Part shown: in pieces, positions 19,469-29,075 of the stretch
Numbering within the stretch: position 1 is the first letter of the stretch
Layout: every line of letters begins with the position of its first letter
Assembly: GCA_028695735.1 (NCBI GenBank)
Contig: JAQVIJ010000001.1
Span: forward strand, 423,081-487,080
DNA: 64,000 bases
Direction: 5' to 3'
Source of the DNA: Deltaproteobacteria bacterium
Lineage (GTDB): Bacteria; Desulfobacterota; Dissulfuribacteria; Dissulfuribacterales; DYLC01
Position numbers and translations under genes: made by a program
Notes under the pieces: generated by a model
What the model saw: only the letters and a program-made list of their open reading frames with translations
The model's database searches: none
What the model was told of the DNA's origin: nothing

Positions 19469-20383
19469 CTATTTTTTGACGGGCGCTGTGCTGACAGGAA
19501 CAGGAATCCCCTTCTTTTCAGCCAGCGCCTTTTTTACGGCCTGCATGTCCAATGTCCCTCCGTTTTCAGCCACGGCTTCGCAGCCGCTTTTGATGCGCGA
19601 TACGGCCTCTTCAAGGGGATTCGCGATCCTGTTATCGAAATCCTCGAAGACCTGTAACCAGCACCGGCCGTCACTCCAGCCTGCCTTTATGGGTTCATAG
19701 GTGATACGCACCATGGAACCCACTGGCACCAGCCTGAAAAGGGTGGCGATGTCCTCAGGGTAGAGCCTGATACAGCCATGGCTCACTCTTCTGCCCACAC
19801 CCCACGGCTTATTGGTGCCATGAATGCCATAGGAAAGCCTGGAAAGCCTGAAGATATAGTCTCCCAAGGGATTGTCCGGGCCTGGTGGCACGAATGCAGG
19901 GAGCTCCGGGTCTTCGGTGCGAATAGACTCAGGCACATACCAGGTGGGGTGTATATCCGCACTTTTTATGGTATAGACCCCCAGTTCCGTCAGCAACCCC
20001 TCTCTGCCCACACCCACTGGCGCTGTGAACACATACTCGCTGGCCCCATCGAAATTGAAATAATAAAGCCGCATCTCGGCCAGATTCACCACAATGCCCA
20101 CTGAAAGCCTGTCCTGAGGCAGCAAAAACGCCCCTGGTACCAATGCCTTGCCGTCTTTTGGGGCAAGCCATGGGTCAACACCTGGATTGGCCGCTGTTAT
20201 CTGGTTGTAGCCCAGGTCGTAATCCCTCGCTATGTCCAGCAGGGTGTCATCTTTGTTCATGACCACCCAGCGGGTAGCGCCATAAAGGGCCTGATTTGAA
20301 ACGAGCTCAAAGGTACGCAGGGCCCACCCGTCAGCGCAATTAAGACAAAAAAACAACAAAAACAGCGTGATCTTTGCAGACAT
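19469..20383 (-). CDS. L,D-transpeptidase (YkuD) with LysM-like segment
   Basis: YGIHGTNKPWGVGRRVSHGCIRLYPEDIA catalytic motif; signal peptide; LLDIARDYDLGYNQITAANPGVDPW LysM-like. Confidence 0.92.
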   Translation of the reverse strand: MSAKITLFLLFFCLNCADGWALRTFELVSNQALYGATRWVVMNKDDTLLDIARDYDLGYNQITAANPGVDPWLAPKDGKALVPGAFLLPQDRLSVGIVVNLAEMRLYYFNFDGASEYVFTAPVGVGREGLLTELGVYTIKSADIHPTWYVPESIRTEDPELPAFVPPGPDNPLGDYIFRLSRLSYGIHGTNKPWGVGRRVSHGCIRLYPEDIATLFRLVPVGSMVRITYEPIKAGWSDGRCWLQVFEDFDNRIANPLEEAVSRIKSGCEAVAENGGTLDMQAVKKALAEKKGIPVPVSTAPVKK

Positions 20384-20478
20384 GTCTCAATTTCCTTGCA
20401 AAATCAAACAATTTGGTCGATAAATATATAAAAGCATATTCAGAAGTACAAAATAACATACTTCACTGCGGATTGACC

Positions 20479-22065
20479 ATGACAAAAGACGAACTTTTTA
20501 AGGGAGTAGAGGTGCTAAATGGAACCGCTGTTTTGAAGGTCTCCACCAACGCCATGGAGGTGGTGCTTTCGCCGGCCAAGCCTGGCACGGTCCTGAAGGC
20601 CACCAAGGCGGAACTGCAACAGCTCCTGCAGGAAGCAGGCATTACTCATGGCATACTTGCCTATCCTGATATAGAAGGCACCTCATGGGTCATCGCCAGG
20701 GGAAAGACCCCTGAAAAGGGAGAAGATGCCCAAATCGTCTTTGACGTGGAGATTCCGGCAGACCCCAAGGACAAACGCATTATCTGCTGTGTAAAGGAAC
20801 AGCAGTTGGCCAGGAAGTTGCCTCCGGGCCCAGGTGTACCGGGTTTTAATGTCTTTGGTGAAGAACTCCCTGCGATTTCAGGCAAATGGGTGGTCTTCAA
20901 GGCCGGAGAGGGGACAGAGGTCGTGGCCGATGACATGACTCTGAGGGCCGCTCGCTCTGGCAAACTGGAACTGAAAAACGGCAAGATCTGCGTGATCGAA
21001 AACTATGTGTTCTCAGGGGACTTGACCAAAGACATCGGTGCAGAGGGGATACACTTCACCGGCAAGCGATTGGAGATAACGGGTTCCATCAAAATGGGGG
21101 TCTCATTACAGGTGGACGGAGACCTCATCGTAAAAAATGATGTGGAGGATGGGTGCAATATATCTGTTCAAGGGAATTTGGAGTTAGAAGGCGCCCTGTA
21201 TCCTGCCTGTTCCAGAGTGGAGGTGAAAGGCAATCTGACCTGCACCTCCATAGAAAGCCCTCGCAGCCTGGCGTGTGCATTGCTTGAAGACGAAAAGGCC
21301 AAGAAGGCAAAAAAGGAATACGACCATGAGATCGCCATAAACGGTGATCTATCGGTCAAACGCAATATCGAAGACGGAGTGAGATTGATGATTCAAGGTT
21401 CCGTGAGCGTGGGAGGCATCATCCGTTCCGAAAAGACCGAGATCAGAATAGGAGGTAACCTCACATGTAACAGCGTGGAGAAGGCGTATCTCTTCGTGGA
21501 AGGGGATCTCATCGTCACCAACTATCTTTTGGATGCCCGCTGCTCTGTAAGGGGGGATGTGCATGCTACGCAGGGCAAGGGCATGATAGCCGGCGGAATA
21601 CTGCGGGCAGGAAGGTCCATCGAGGTAAATATCCTTGGAAACGAGGCCAACGTGCCTACGGAAATATATGCAGGGAACGACCCTGTACTAATTCAAAAAT
21701 ATGAAAAGACCGTTCAACAGATAGAGGAGCTAAGCGCCCAGCTCCAAAAGATCACACAAGGGCTCAAGACCATAAAGGCATTGGAGGCCAAGGGGCCTTT
21801 AGATGAAAGAAAGGCCTTCATCAAACAGACACTTAAAAAGGCCATGCTGCCCGTGGTAGAGGAATTTCATGCCCAAAAGGCTGTCTTGGCCAGCCTTGAG
21901 ACAGAACTGGCAAACCTTTCCACTGCCACCATAATCGTGCGTAAAACAGCTTACATGAACACCGAAGTGCACATAGCAAATACATTTTATCCTGTCAAAA
22001 GCGATCTTTCGGAGCTGAGGTTTTATGTAAAAGACGGCATTCTGGAGGCAACACCCCTGCGATAA
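20479..22065 (+). CDS. FapA-like DUF342 domain protein
   Basis: Repeated beta-rich units (IEITGSIKMGVSLQVDGDLIVKNDVEDGCNISVQGNL...) followed by coiled coil, as in DUF342/FapA. Confidence 0.8.
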   Translation: MTKDELFKGVEVLNGTAVLKVSTNAMEVVLSPAKPGTVLKATKAELQQLLQEAGITHGILAYPDIEGTSWVIARGKTPEKGEDAQIVFDVEIPADPKDKRIICCVKEQQLARKLPPGPGVPGFNVFGEELPAISGKWVVFKAGEGTEVVADDMTLRAARSGKLELKNGKICVIENYVFSGDLTKDIGAEGIHFTGKRLEITGSIKMGVSLQVDGDLIVKNDVEDGCNISVQGNLELEGALYPACSRVEVKGNLTCTSIESPRSLACALLEDEKAKKAKKEYDHEIAINGDLSVKRNIEDGVRLMIQGSVSVGGIIRSEKTEIRIGGNLTCNSVEKAYLFVEGDLIVTNYLLDARCSVRGDVHATQGKGMIAGGILRAGRSIEVNILGNEANVPTEIYAGNDPVLIQKYEKTVQQIEELSAQLQKITQGLKTIKALEAKGPLDERKAFIKQTLKKAMLPVVEEFHAQKAVLASLETELANLSTATIIVRKTAYMNTEVHIANTFYPVKSDLSELRFYVKDGILEATPLR

Positions 22066-22113
22066 ACAATAAGGGCCGGCGGGTTCTTCCTGGCAAAAGA
22101 CCCGTAAAGGTTC

Positions 22114-22142
22114 TTGACTTCTCTTCAAGGGTTGTTTATATT
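22114..22142 (+). promoter_or_regulatory. Sigma-70-like promoter for tRNA-Ala (TTGACT-N17-TATATT)
   Basis: -35 22114-22119, -10 22137-22142, 17-bp spacer. Confidence 0.6.
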
Positions 22143-22204
22143 GGCTGCCAATTATTTTGCATAATGTGTTGCCTTGAGTTTTATCAGAGATTTCAATTTG
22201 TTGT

Positions 22205-22280
<76 letters not shown>

Positions 22281-22440
22281 ATTACTTACATTACTTACAC
22301 GGCGGCTTAAAAATTGACGAGTTATAAAAAAGGATGGCCGAGGAGGTTATTCTTTTTATCCCCTTGTTTATACATCTGATTTATGTCAGAGCCTTCTTCC
22401 CCTGTATGAACAAGGGTTTTTTGCGTTTTAAGGAGGTCTT

Positions 22441-22641
22441 GTGCCCAAAGAAACACCACATGCCCACACAAAAGAGGATTTCAAGGAGCTGGAGCTGGCC
22501 GTCAAGACCACCAAGGAAATAGTCATAAAATTCATAGAAGTTGACAAGATCTCGCCTGCTTCCTTTCCTGATGTCTTCAACACCATATTTGAAACCGTGT
22601 GCAGGGCCGTCAAATCGCCGACAGGCCGGTCACAGGCGTAG
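22441..22641 (+). CDS. Small hypothetical protein (GTG start)
   Basis: GTG preceded by AGGAGG; 66 aa with balanced amphipathic composition; 3' end overlaps nadK convergently. Confidence 0.5.
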   Translation: MPKETPHAHTKEDFKELELAVKTTKEIVIKFIEVDKISPASFPDVFNTIFETVCRAVKSPTGRSQA

Positions 22642-23467
22642 GGGGCGCAATACCCTTGCCCCACCCCAATTTGCCCCTCAATATCTCAAAATAATCCCTC
22701 GAGGGCGAACGCACCAGCTTCAGCATCCTGTCTGCGCGTCGTATGAGGACCTGTCCGCCTTTTTGCAGCTCGTGGTGATTCTGCCCGTCTATGATGAGGG
22801 TTATCTCCTCATTCCACTTCCGCACATCCATGCGGATGGTCATATGGGCCGGCAGGATGACAGGCCTTATCCCAAGGGCGAATGGACAGATGGGTGTCAC
22901 CACAATGGCCTCCAGAGACGGATGCAGAATGGGGCCGCCGGCTGAAAGGCTGTAGGCGGTGGAACCGGTGGGCGTAGCAACGATCAGGCCGTCTCCCCTG
23001 TAGGACGCAAGAAACGCCTCATTCGCCCATACCGGAATCTCGATGATCTTGCCTATGCTGCCCTTGGTTACAACCGCCTCGTTCAGGGCCACGAAATGCA
23101 TGGCCTGGCCTTCAAAGGGCAGAAGGGTCACCTCCAGCACCATCCGCTCCTCCAGCTCGAAGGCACCGGAGCAGAGCATCTCCACCACAAGGTTCAGCTC
23201 ATCTGCGGCAAATTCGGTCAAAAAACCCAGGGCACCCAGATTGATCCCCAATATTGGAATATCGAAGTCATAGGCCGCTGCGGCTGCATGGAGAAGTGTG
23301 CCGTCTCCACCAAGAACCACAGCCATGTCCGTTGTATCGCTCAATTCGCCCCTTGTGGTTGCCACGCCTCGCGCCTGAAACAACTCCTCCAGACGCCGGG
23401 CGCAGGCAACAGCCTCCTGAGAGGCATGTTTGAGAATAACGGCTATTCTGCCTGTAGAGGAAGACAT
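22610..23467 (-). CDS. nadK: NAD kinase
   Basis: MAVVLGGDGTLLHAAAAAYDFDIPILGINLGALGFLTEF; VATPTGSTAYSLSAGGPILHP. Confidence 0.95.
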   Translation of the reverse strand: MSSSTGRIAVILKHASQEAVACARRLEELFQARGVATTRGELSDTTDMAVVLGGDGTLLHAAAAAYDFDIPILGINLGALGFLTEFAADELNLVVEMLCSGAFELEERMVLEVTLLPFEGQAMHFVALNEAVVTKGSIGKIIEIPVWANEAFLASYRGDGLIVATPTGSTAYSLSAGGPILHPSLEAIVVTPICPFALGIRPVILPAHMTIRMDVRKWNEEITLIIDGQNHHELQKGGQVLIRRADRMLKLVRSPSRDYFEILRGKLGWGKGIAPPTPVTGLSAI

Positions 23468-23474
23468 GGCTGTA

Positions 23475-24428
23475 TCAGCGGGGCCTGCGAACGGTCAAGG
23501 CCATCTCGATGAGTCTATCCAGAAGCCCTGAAAAGGAAATACCCATTGCCTGGGCCGCCTGGGGCAAAAGACTGGTGGGGGTCATGCCGGGGATGGTATT
23601 GGTCTCCAGCACAAAAAGCTCCCCTGCCTCGGTTAAAATCATGTCCGTGCGGCTGTAACCCCTGAGCCCCAATGCCCTGTGAGCCCTGACAGCCAGTTCC
23701 TGGGCCTTGTGTGCGATATCTTCGTGAACAGGCGCGGGGCACAACTCCTGAGTAGCCCCTTTTCGATACTTGGCTTCGTAATCAAAAAAGGCATAGGATG
23801 GATTGGGCCGAATCTCCACGATGGGGAGGGCCGTGAGTTCCTTGAGGCCCAGGACTCCGGCGGTCAACTCCCTGCCGGCAATAAACCGTTCGACAACCAC
23901 CTGTTCGTCCCACTTGAAGGCCTCCTCAAGGGCGGGAATCAGGCCACTCGTGTCCTCGACCTTACCCATGCCGATACTGGAGCCCTGATTGGCAGGTTTT
24001 ATCATCACAGGCGTGCCCAACCGCCTTTGCACATCCTCCACTGAAAGGCCGTCCATTCCATCGTACACCAGCCAATCCGGAGTGGGGATGCCGGCATTTC
24101 TATACATGACCTTGCTGTAGTGTTTGTTCATGGCAAGGGCGCTTCCCAGCACTCCGCTGCCCTGATATGGAATGCCGAGCAGGTCCAACAGGCCCTGGAC
24201 AGCACCGTCCTCGCCAAACCTGCCATGCAGCAATATAAAGGCTGCATCCAGGTCATTAGCCCGTTCCACCAGTCTCGGCAGGTCGGTGGCCGTATCGAAG
24301 ACCTCCACCTCATACCGCTCCTTGTTCAATGCCTCGATCACCCCTTTTGCGCCGGAAAGCGAGACCTCCCGTTCCGAGGAGATACCCCCACACAGCAGTG
24401 CCAATCTGATTTTTTTATGCTGATTCAT
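23475..24428 (-). CDS. ddl: D-alanine--D-alanine ligase
   Basis: LLCGGISSEREVSLSGAKGV; HGRFGEDGAVQGLLDLLGIPYQGSGVLGSALAMNKHYSK; ETNTIPGMTPTSLLPQAA. Confidence 0.96.
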   Translation of the reverse strand: MNQHKKIRLALLCGGISSEREVSLSGAKGVIEALNKERYEVEVFDTATDLPRLVERANDLDAAFILLHGRFGEDGAVQGLLDLLGIPYQGSGVLGSALAMNKHYSKVMYRNAGIPTPDWLVYDGMDGLSVEDVQRRLGTPVMIKPANQGSSIGMGKVEDTSGLIPALEEAFKWDEQVVVERFIAGRELTAGVLGLKELTALPIVEIRPNPSYAFFDYEAKYRKGATQELCPAPVHEDIAHKAQELAVRAHRALGLRGYSRTDMILTEAGELFVLETNTIPGMTPTSLLPQAAQAMGISFSGLLDRLIEMALTVRRPR

Positions 24429-24627
24429 AGCCTCTCTGACAGATGTGCCTTGTAACAGGCAACAGATTTTAAAATATTACATGTAATCTTGAGACAATAA
24501 CCTGTCAAGACAGCCAACTGCCCCAAATTCCAGGACGGAATCTGTCATAAGAGTAATAACTCCTTGTTTAACATCGACAACAAACAGGCAACTTGTTCCT
24601 TTACAAATTCACTTTTTAAAATTAAAA

Positions 24628-24790
24628 TTGTCAATTACTGTCTCCCTCGATGTCGCGGCCCGTGCAGAGATGGCTGAAACCAGGCCTGAAGATCTTTTTA
24701 GACTGTATCCGCCGCCGTTAGTCCTGAATGAAATCCAATACGCCCCTGCCTTTTTCCGTTGTGATATTTTCAGGGTTCCCAGAAAGGAGA
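24628..24790 (+). pseudogene. Remnant of a DUF4143/AAA_14-type ATPase
   Basis: Translation ...ITVSLDVAARAEMAETRPEDLFRLYPPPLVLNEIQYAPAFFRC resembles the internal segment of these ATPases (LDDP...A..DPE.FL..YPPPVI.DEIQYAPELF); no Walker A upstream and no C-terminal part. Confidence 0.6.
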
Positions 24791-24794
24791 TGGA

Positions 24795-26006
24795 ATGCAT
24801 AAAATCCATGTAGTAAGCCTGGGCATATATGAAGACGACATCGGTCCAAGGGCAAGGGAACTGATTCGTTCCGCCCGATTCATTGCCGGCGGCGCCAGAC
24901 ATCTCGATCGCCTCGCCCCTGTTACGGCATGCCGAATTCCTCTTGCCAGGGACATGGACCAGGCCATTGAACGCATTCGAGACTGTCTGAAGACAGATGA
25001 TGTGGTGGTATTGGCCTCAGGAGACGCCCTGTTCTTTGGTATCGGCCAGAAATTACTCGAAAACTTCGATGCAAACCACCTCATTTTTCATTCAAACATC
25101 ACCACGGTTCAGGCAGCCTTTGCAAGACTCGGAATGCCATGGAATGACGTCATGACTGTAAGTCTGCACGGCAGGGCATTCAGTGGCCTCAGATACGCCT
25201 TGTTGCGTTCTGAAAACAGGCCCATAGCGGTCTTCACGGACTCCGTCAACTCCCCTGCAAAACTCGCCCTGTGGCTTGAAGAAAACGGCCTTGAAGACAC
25301 GACCGTTTTCATTCTGGAAGAACTGGGCGGCCCGAACGAACGAATCCGCCGTATGTCCGTGAGGGAGATGCAGGGGCAGGAATTTTCGCCCCTAAACCTC
25401 GTAATAATCGATGCAAGACCATCGAAACCCATGCTCTTCCCCGGTATGCCTGAAGAGGCATACGCCCACAACTCCGGCCTCATAACCAAGAGAGAGGTGC
25501 GCACCATAGCTGTCTCCAGACTCATGCCGTTACATGACCAGATATTTTGGGATATCGGCGCTGGAAGCGGCTCCATAGGGCTGGAAGCCAGCCTCTTTCT
25601 GCCCAAAGGCATGGTTTTCTGTGTGGAAAAGGACGCACAACGCTGCCTGATGATTGAAGAAAACCGTAAAAAATATGGCCGGCTCAATGTAAAAACCATA
25701 CAAGGCAACGCCCCCGAGTGCCTGGCGGACCTGCCCGATCCGCACCGTATATTCATAGGGGGAGGCGGAGAGCGCCTGCAGGACATCCTCGATATCTGCT
25801 GGCAACGCCTGGAAATCCATGGTAAATTGGTTGTATCCGTCATACTCCTGCAAAACATTTGCATCGCCCAGGAATTCTTTCAGGACAAAAACCCGGAGGC
25901 CATTCACATACAGATATCCCGTTCCAGGGCGTTGGCCTCCTCCGCCTATGCCAAGGCCGAAAACCCTGTATGGCTCTTTGTGGCGGAAAAGGCAGGGCAC
26001 TCATGA
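24795..26006 (+). CDS. cbiE: Precorrin-6Y C5,15-methyltransferase, fused CbiE-CbiT
   Basis: N-terminal tetrapyrrole methylase plus C-terminal decarboxylating methyltransferase (ITKREVRTIAVSRLMPLHDQIFWDIGAGSGSIGLEAS). Confidence 0.93.
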   Translation: MHKIHVVSLGIYEDDIGPRARELIRSARFIAGGARHLDRLAPVTACRIPLARDMDQAIERIRDCLKTDDVVVLASGDALFFGIGQKLLENFDANHLIFHSNITTVQAAFARLGMPWNDVMTVSLHGRAFSGLRYALLRSENRPIAVFTDSVNSPAKLALWLEENGLEDTTVFILEELGGPNERIRRMSVREMQGQEFSPLNLVIIDARPSKPMLFPGMPEEAYAHNSGLITKREVRTIAVSRLMPLHDQIFWDIGAGSGSIGLEASLFLPKGMVFCVEKDAQRCLMIEENRKKYGRLNVKTIQGNAPECLADLPDPHRIFIGGGGERLQDILDICWQRLEIHGKLVVSVILLQNICIAQEFFQDKNPEAIHIQISRSRALASSAYAKAENPVWLFVAEKAGHS

Positions 26007-26086
26007 CTCAGGCATCGGGTATTTCAGGACAACAACACAATCTTGAGAGGCATGCGGCAGCGTGCCCAACAGGGGAGAGGACAGAC

Positions 26087-26845
26087 ATGAAACAATCCCC
26101 CATTTTATTTGTGGGAGCAGGGCCGGGAGACCCGGAACTCATCACTGTAAAGGGCCAACTGGCGTTACAACGGGCTGATGCCGTTTTCTATGCCGGCTCC
26201 CTGGTATCACAGGCAGTGCTTCAGTGGGTGAGACCCGGCACTGAATGCATAGACACCGCTCCCATGGCATTGGACGCCATCACCAGCGGCATGATACAGC
26301 GATATGAGGCCGGTAAACGCGTGGTGCGGCTGCACTCAGGAGACCCCGGCATCTACGGTGCCATTAACGAACAGATCGCCTTGCTCAAGAAAAAAAACGC
26401 GGCATATGAAATCATTCCAGGGGTCACCTCAGCCCTGGCCGCTGCAGCTGCCATGGGCTGCGAATTGACCGTGCCTGACGCCACACAGACAGTGATCCTC
26501 ACGCGACTCAGCGGCAGGACACCTGTTCCAGAGACAGAGACCCTGGAGCGATTGGCCAGACATAAAAGCTCTATGGCCATCTATTTGAGTGTGCACAGGA
26601 TTCACGAGATATGCTCCACCCTTGCCAGCATATACGGCGAGGAGGCGGAGGCCGTAGTGGCGCACAGAATAAGCCTGCCCGATGAACAGATATTGCGAGG
26701 CACATTGAAGACCCTGCCGGATCTGGTGGAAAAGGCTGATATAAAACGTCAGGCCCTGATCCTGATCGGGCCATTTCTCAATGCGGACTCCAATGCCCGC
26801 TCCAGGCTCTATGACAGCTCTTTCAGCCACGGATTCCGCCCATAA
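26087..26845 (+). CDS. cobM: Precorrin-4 C11-methyltransferase
   Basis: ILFVGAGPGDPELITVKGQLALQRADAVFYAGSLV; LHSGDPGIYGAINEQ. Confidence 0.93.
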   Translation: MKQSPILFVGAGPGDPELITVKGQLALQRADAVFYAGSLVSQAVLQWVRPGTECIDTAPMALDAITSGMIQRYEAGKRVVRLHSGDPGIYGAINEQIALLKKKNAAYEIIPGVTSALAAAAAMGCELTVPDATQTVILTRLSGRTPVPETETLERLARHKSSMAIYLSVHRIHEICSTLASIYGEEAEAVVAHRISLPDEQILRGTLKTLPDLVEKADIKRQALILIGPFLNADSNARSRLYDSSFSHGFRP

Positions 26846-27938
26846 CCGTATATTTATTCTGGCTCTGACACCCGACGGCATGGCCCTGGGAGGCCGTGTA
26901 CAAAGGCTGTTACAGTCCACAGGCGCAAATGTCACCCTTTGGCTGCACAGAACCCTTTTGACAGCCGAAAACTGTTGCAGTGGCGGCGATACAGCGGCGG
27001 CAAAGGGATTCGACAGCCTTTCGCCTGTAATAAAACAGGCCTTTGAATGCAACATCGATCTGGTCTGCATCATGGCTGCGGGCATCGTGGTGCGCTCCAT
27101 AGCGCCGTTCATCAAGGGCAAGGATCAGGACCCTGCGGTTGTGGTAATGGATGAGGCCGGCAGGTTTGTAATCAGTCTGCTTTCGGGGCATATAGGCGGG
27201 GCCAACGACCTGGCCATGAAAGTGGCGGGGCTTATAAACGCAACACCTGTGATCACCACGGCATCAGACGTAAAAGGTCTTCCCGCCCTGGATGTCCTGG
27301 CCCAAAAGGCTGGGCTGGTCATTGAGGACCTGAAGGCCGTGAAACGGGTGCAATCAGCCCTCTTAAGACATAAACCGGTTTATGTCCTGAATGAACTGGG
27401 CGGTATTTCAGAAAGTCTTCGGGCCTACGGCCTTGATAATCTGCATTTTTTAGATAATTTGCCTGTGGTTGGGCATGAAACGGGTATATACGCCGGTTTC
27501 CGAACCATGCCTCACCTGAAGAATTGGCTGATGCTCCGGCCCAAAGAACTGGCGGTGGGAGTGGGTTGCAATCGGGGCACAGAGGCGGGGGAGATCCTCT
27601 CAGCCATCAAGAAGATATTTGAACGGTTCGAGTTCTCCCTGACGTGCATAAAAACATTTGCCAGCATAGATGCGAAACAGGATGAAACCGGTCTGCTCGA
27701 GGCGGCGAATAAACTGAGGGTTGAAATCGTATGGTATTCAAAAGAACAGCTGAAAGAGATAAAGACGCCGAATCCATCCAGCACAGTGGAACGGCACATG
27801 GGAGTGGCCAGTGTGTGCGAGGCGGCGGCCCTGCTGACAGCCCGGAATGCAGGCCACATGAATGCCCGGCTCCTGATTCCCAAACAGAAGGCGGGGAACG
27901 TGACAGTGGCGGTGGCGGGCCCATGCTCTACATCATAA
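26781..27938 (+). CDS. cbiG: Cobalt-precorrin-5A hydrolase
   Basis: KGKDQDPAVVVMDEAGRFVISLLSGHIGGANDLAMKVA; C-terminal GVGCNRGTEAGEI. Confidence 0.93.
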   Translation: MRTPMPAPGSMTALSATDSAHNRIFILALTPDGMALGGRVQRLLQSTGANVTLWLHRTLLTAENCCSGGDTAAAKGFDSLSPVIKQAFECNIDLVCIMAAGIVVRSIAPFIKGKDQDPAVVVMDEAGRFVISLLSGHIGGANDLAMKVAGLINATPVITTASDVKGLPALDVLAQKAGLVIEDLKAVKRVQSALLRHKPVYVLNELGGISESLRAYGLDNLHFLDNLPVVGHETGIYAGFRTMPHLKNWLMLRPKELAVGVGCNRGTEAGEILSAIKKIFERFEFSLTCIKTFASIDAKQDETGLLEAANKLRVEIVWYSKEQLKEIKTPNPSSTVERHMGVASVCEAAALLTARNAGHMNARLLIPKQKAGNVTVAVAGPCSTS

Positions 27939-28738
27939 GCCTTGGCCCTGGCCGGCTGGAGCACATGACCCTGCGCGGGCATGAGGCATTGAAGGCCAGC
28001 GATGTGATCGTGGGCTATGGCACCTATCTCGACCTGATTCAACCCCTGCTGGCCGGGAAAGAGGTCTTTTCCACCGGCATGAAAAAGGAGATCGAGCGCT
28101 GTGAAAAGGCCATAGAATCGGCCATGCAGGGCAGGACAGTGGCCGTAGTCTCCAGCGGAGACGCTGGTATCTACGGCATGGCTGGCTTGATTCTGGAGCT
28201 GTGTGCCAGGAGGGGGATAAAGCCGAGGCTTGTTACACGGGCAGCAGGGCAAACAACATCACATTGTGCCGAAGACGAATCTGAATGCCCACCAACCATC
28301 GCTATAGAGGTCATACCCGGCGTTCCGGCCCTGGCGGCAGGTGCGGCCCTCCTGGGCGCTCCACTCATGCACGACTTTGCGGTCATCTCCATGAGCGATC
28401 TCCTGACCCCCTGGGAGACCATTGAAACCCGAGTGAAGGCGGCTGCAGAGGCGGATTTTGTGGTGGTCATCTATAATCCCAAAAGCAGGGGCAGGGACTG
28501 GCAGCTCGGCAGGGCGCAAGAGATACTGCTGCGTCATCGGCCTGCGAACACACCCGTAGGCATAGTGAAAAAGGCCATGAGAGAGGGAGAAGATGTGACC
28601 CTCACCACCCTGCAACACATGACGGAATGCCATATCGACATGCAGACCATCATATTCGTGGGCAACTCTTCCAGCTTCACCTTCTGGAATCTGCTGGTAA
28701 CACCTCGTGGTTACAGAAAGAAATATGACACAGACTGA
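27923..28738 (+). CDS. cobJ: Precorrin-3B C17-methyltransferase
   Basis: MLYIISLGPGRLEHMTLRGHEALKASDVIVGYGTYLDLI; SSGDAGIYGMAGL. Confidence 0.93.
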   Translation: MLYIISLGPGRLEHMTLRGHEALKASDVIVGYGTYLDLIQPLLAGKEVFSTGMKKEIERCEKAIESAMQGRTVAVVSSGDAGIYGMAGLILELCARRGIKPRLVTRAAGQTTSHCAEDESECPPTIAIEVIPGVPALAAGAALLGAPLMHDFAVISMSDLLTPWETIETRVKAAAEADFVVVIYNPKSRGRDWQLGRAQEILLRHRPANTPVGIVKKAMREGEDVTLTTLQHMTECHIDMQTIIFVGNSSSFTFWNLLVTPRGYRKKYDTD

Positions 28739-28820
28739 AAACAGCGGCTGGCTCGTTCCTGAAACCTTCGTCTGAAGGCATGAGACGAATGGCATGGGCT
28801 GAAAACAGCTTGCCAAAATC

Positions 28821-28835
28821 TGGCACGAAGCTTGC
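28821..28835 (+). promoter_or_regulatory. Sigma-54 (-24/-12) promoter 1: TGGCACGAAGCTTGC
   Basis: TGGCAC-N5-TTGC consensus; GG (28822-28823) and GC (28834-28835) separated by the required 10 nt. Confidence 0.85.
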
Positions 28836-28845
28836 TTTATATAAA

Positions 28846-28920
28846 ATCAAACAGCACACACAACTTCATAACCCTCCTCTCCCTCCTAACCCTTCTGGCG
28901 CAAGTCAGAAGGGTTTTTTA
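28846..28920 (+). ncRNA. Predicted sigma-54-dependent small RNA 1
   Basis: Starts about 12 nt after the -12 element and ends at a rho-independent terminator; no RBS/ORF; contains CCCTCCT twice (28872-28878, 28881-28887). Confidence 0.65.
28888..28919 (+). terminator. Rho-independent terminator AACCCTTCTG-gcgcaagt-CAGAAGGGTTTTTT
   Basis: 10-bp stem followed by T tract. Confidence 0.92.
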
Positions 28921-29023
28921 ATTCATACAGGTCAATAGCCCCCTATCACACCATTTCCGGCATAACTCACAACACAACGGGCCATATTTAAGGCAAGACA
29001 GCATGAGGCAAAAAAGCACAAGG

Positions 29024-29075
29024 TGCATTTCGCTGTATGCAAAAACTGCAAACAGTGCATTTTTTGCATGATGCA
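29024..29075. promoter_or_regulatory. Candidate enhancer (UAS): cluster of six TGCA tetramers with a near-perfect 13-bp inverted repeat
   Basis: TGCAAAAACTGCA (29038-29050) and TGCATTTTTTGCA (29056-29068); 12/13 inverted match; centred about 180 bp upstream of the predicted TSS of unit 2. Confidence 0.5.

Noticed and set aside
24430-24790. Possible cobalamin riboswitch before cbiE
   Set aside because: I could not find the conserved B12-box-like sequence; part of the spacer reads as an ATPase gene fragment instead.
28888-28919. Terminator 1 as simply the cobalamin operon terminator
   Set aside because: Possible as a secondary role, but the consensus -24/-12 promoter immediately upstream and duplication of the whole unit favour an sRNA unit.
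29011-29030. Canonical NtrC site TGCACC-N5-GGTGCA
   Set aside because: Only the GGTGCA half is present; the left half does not match.
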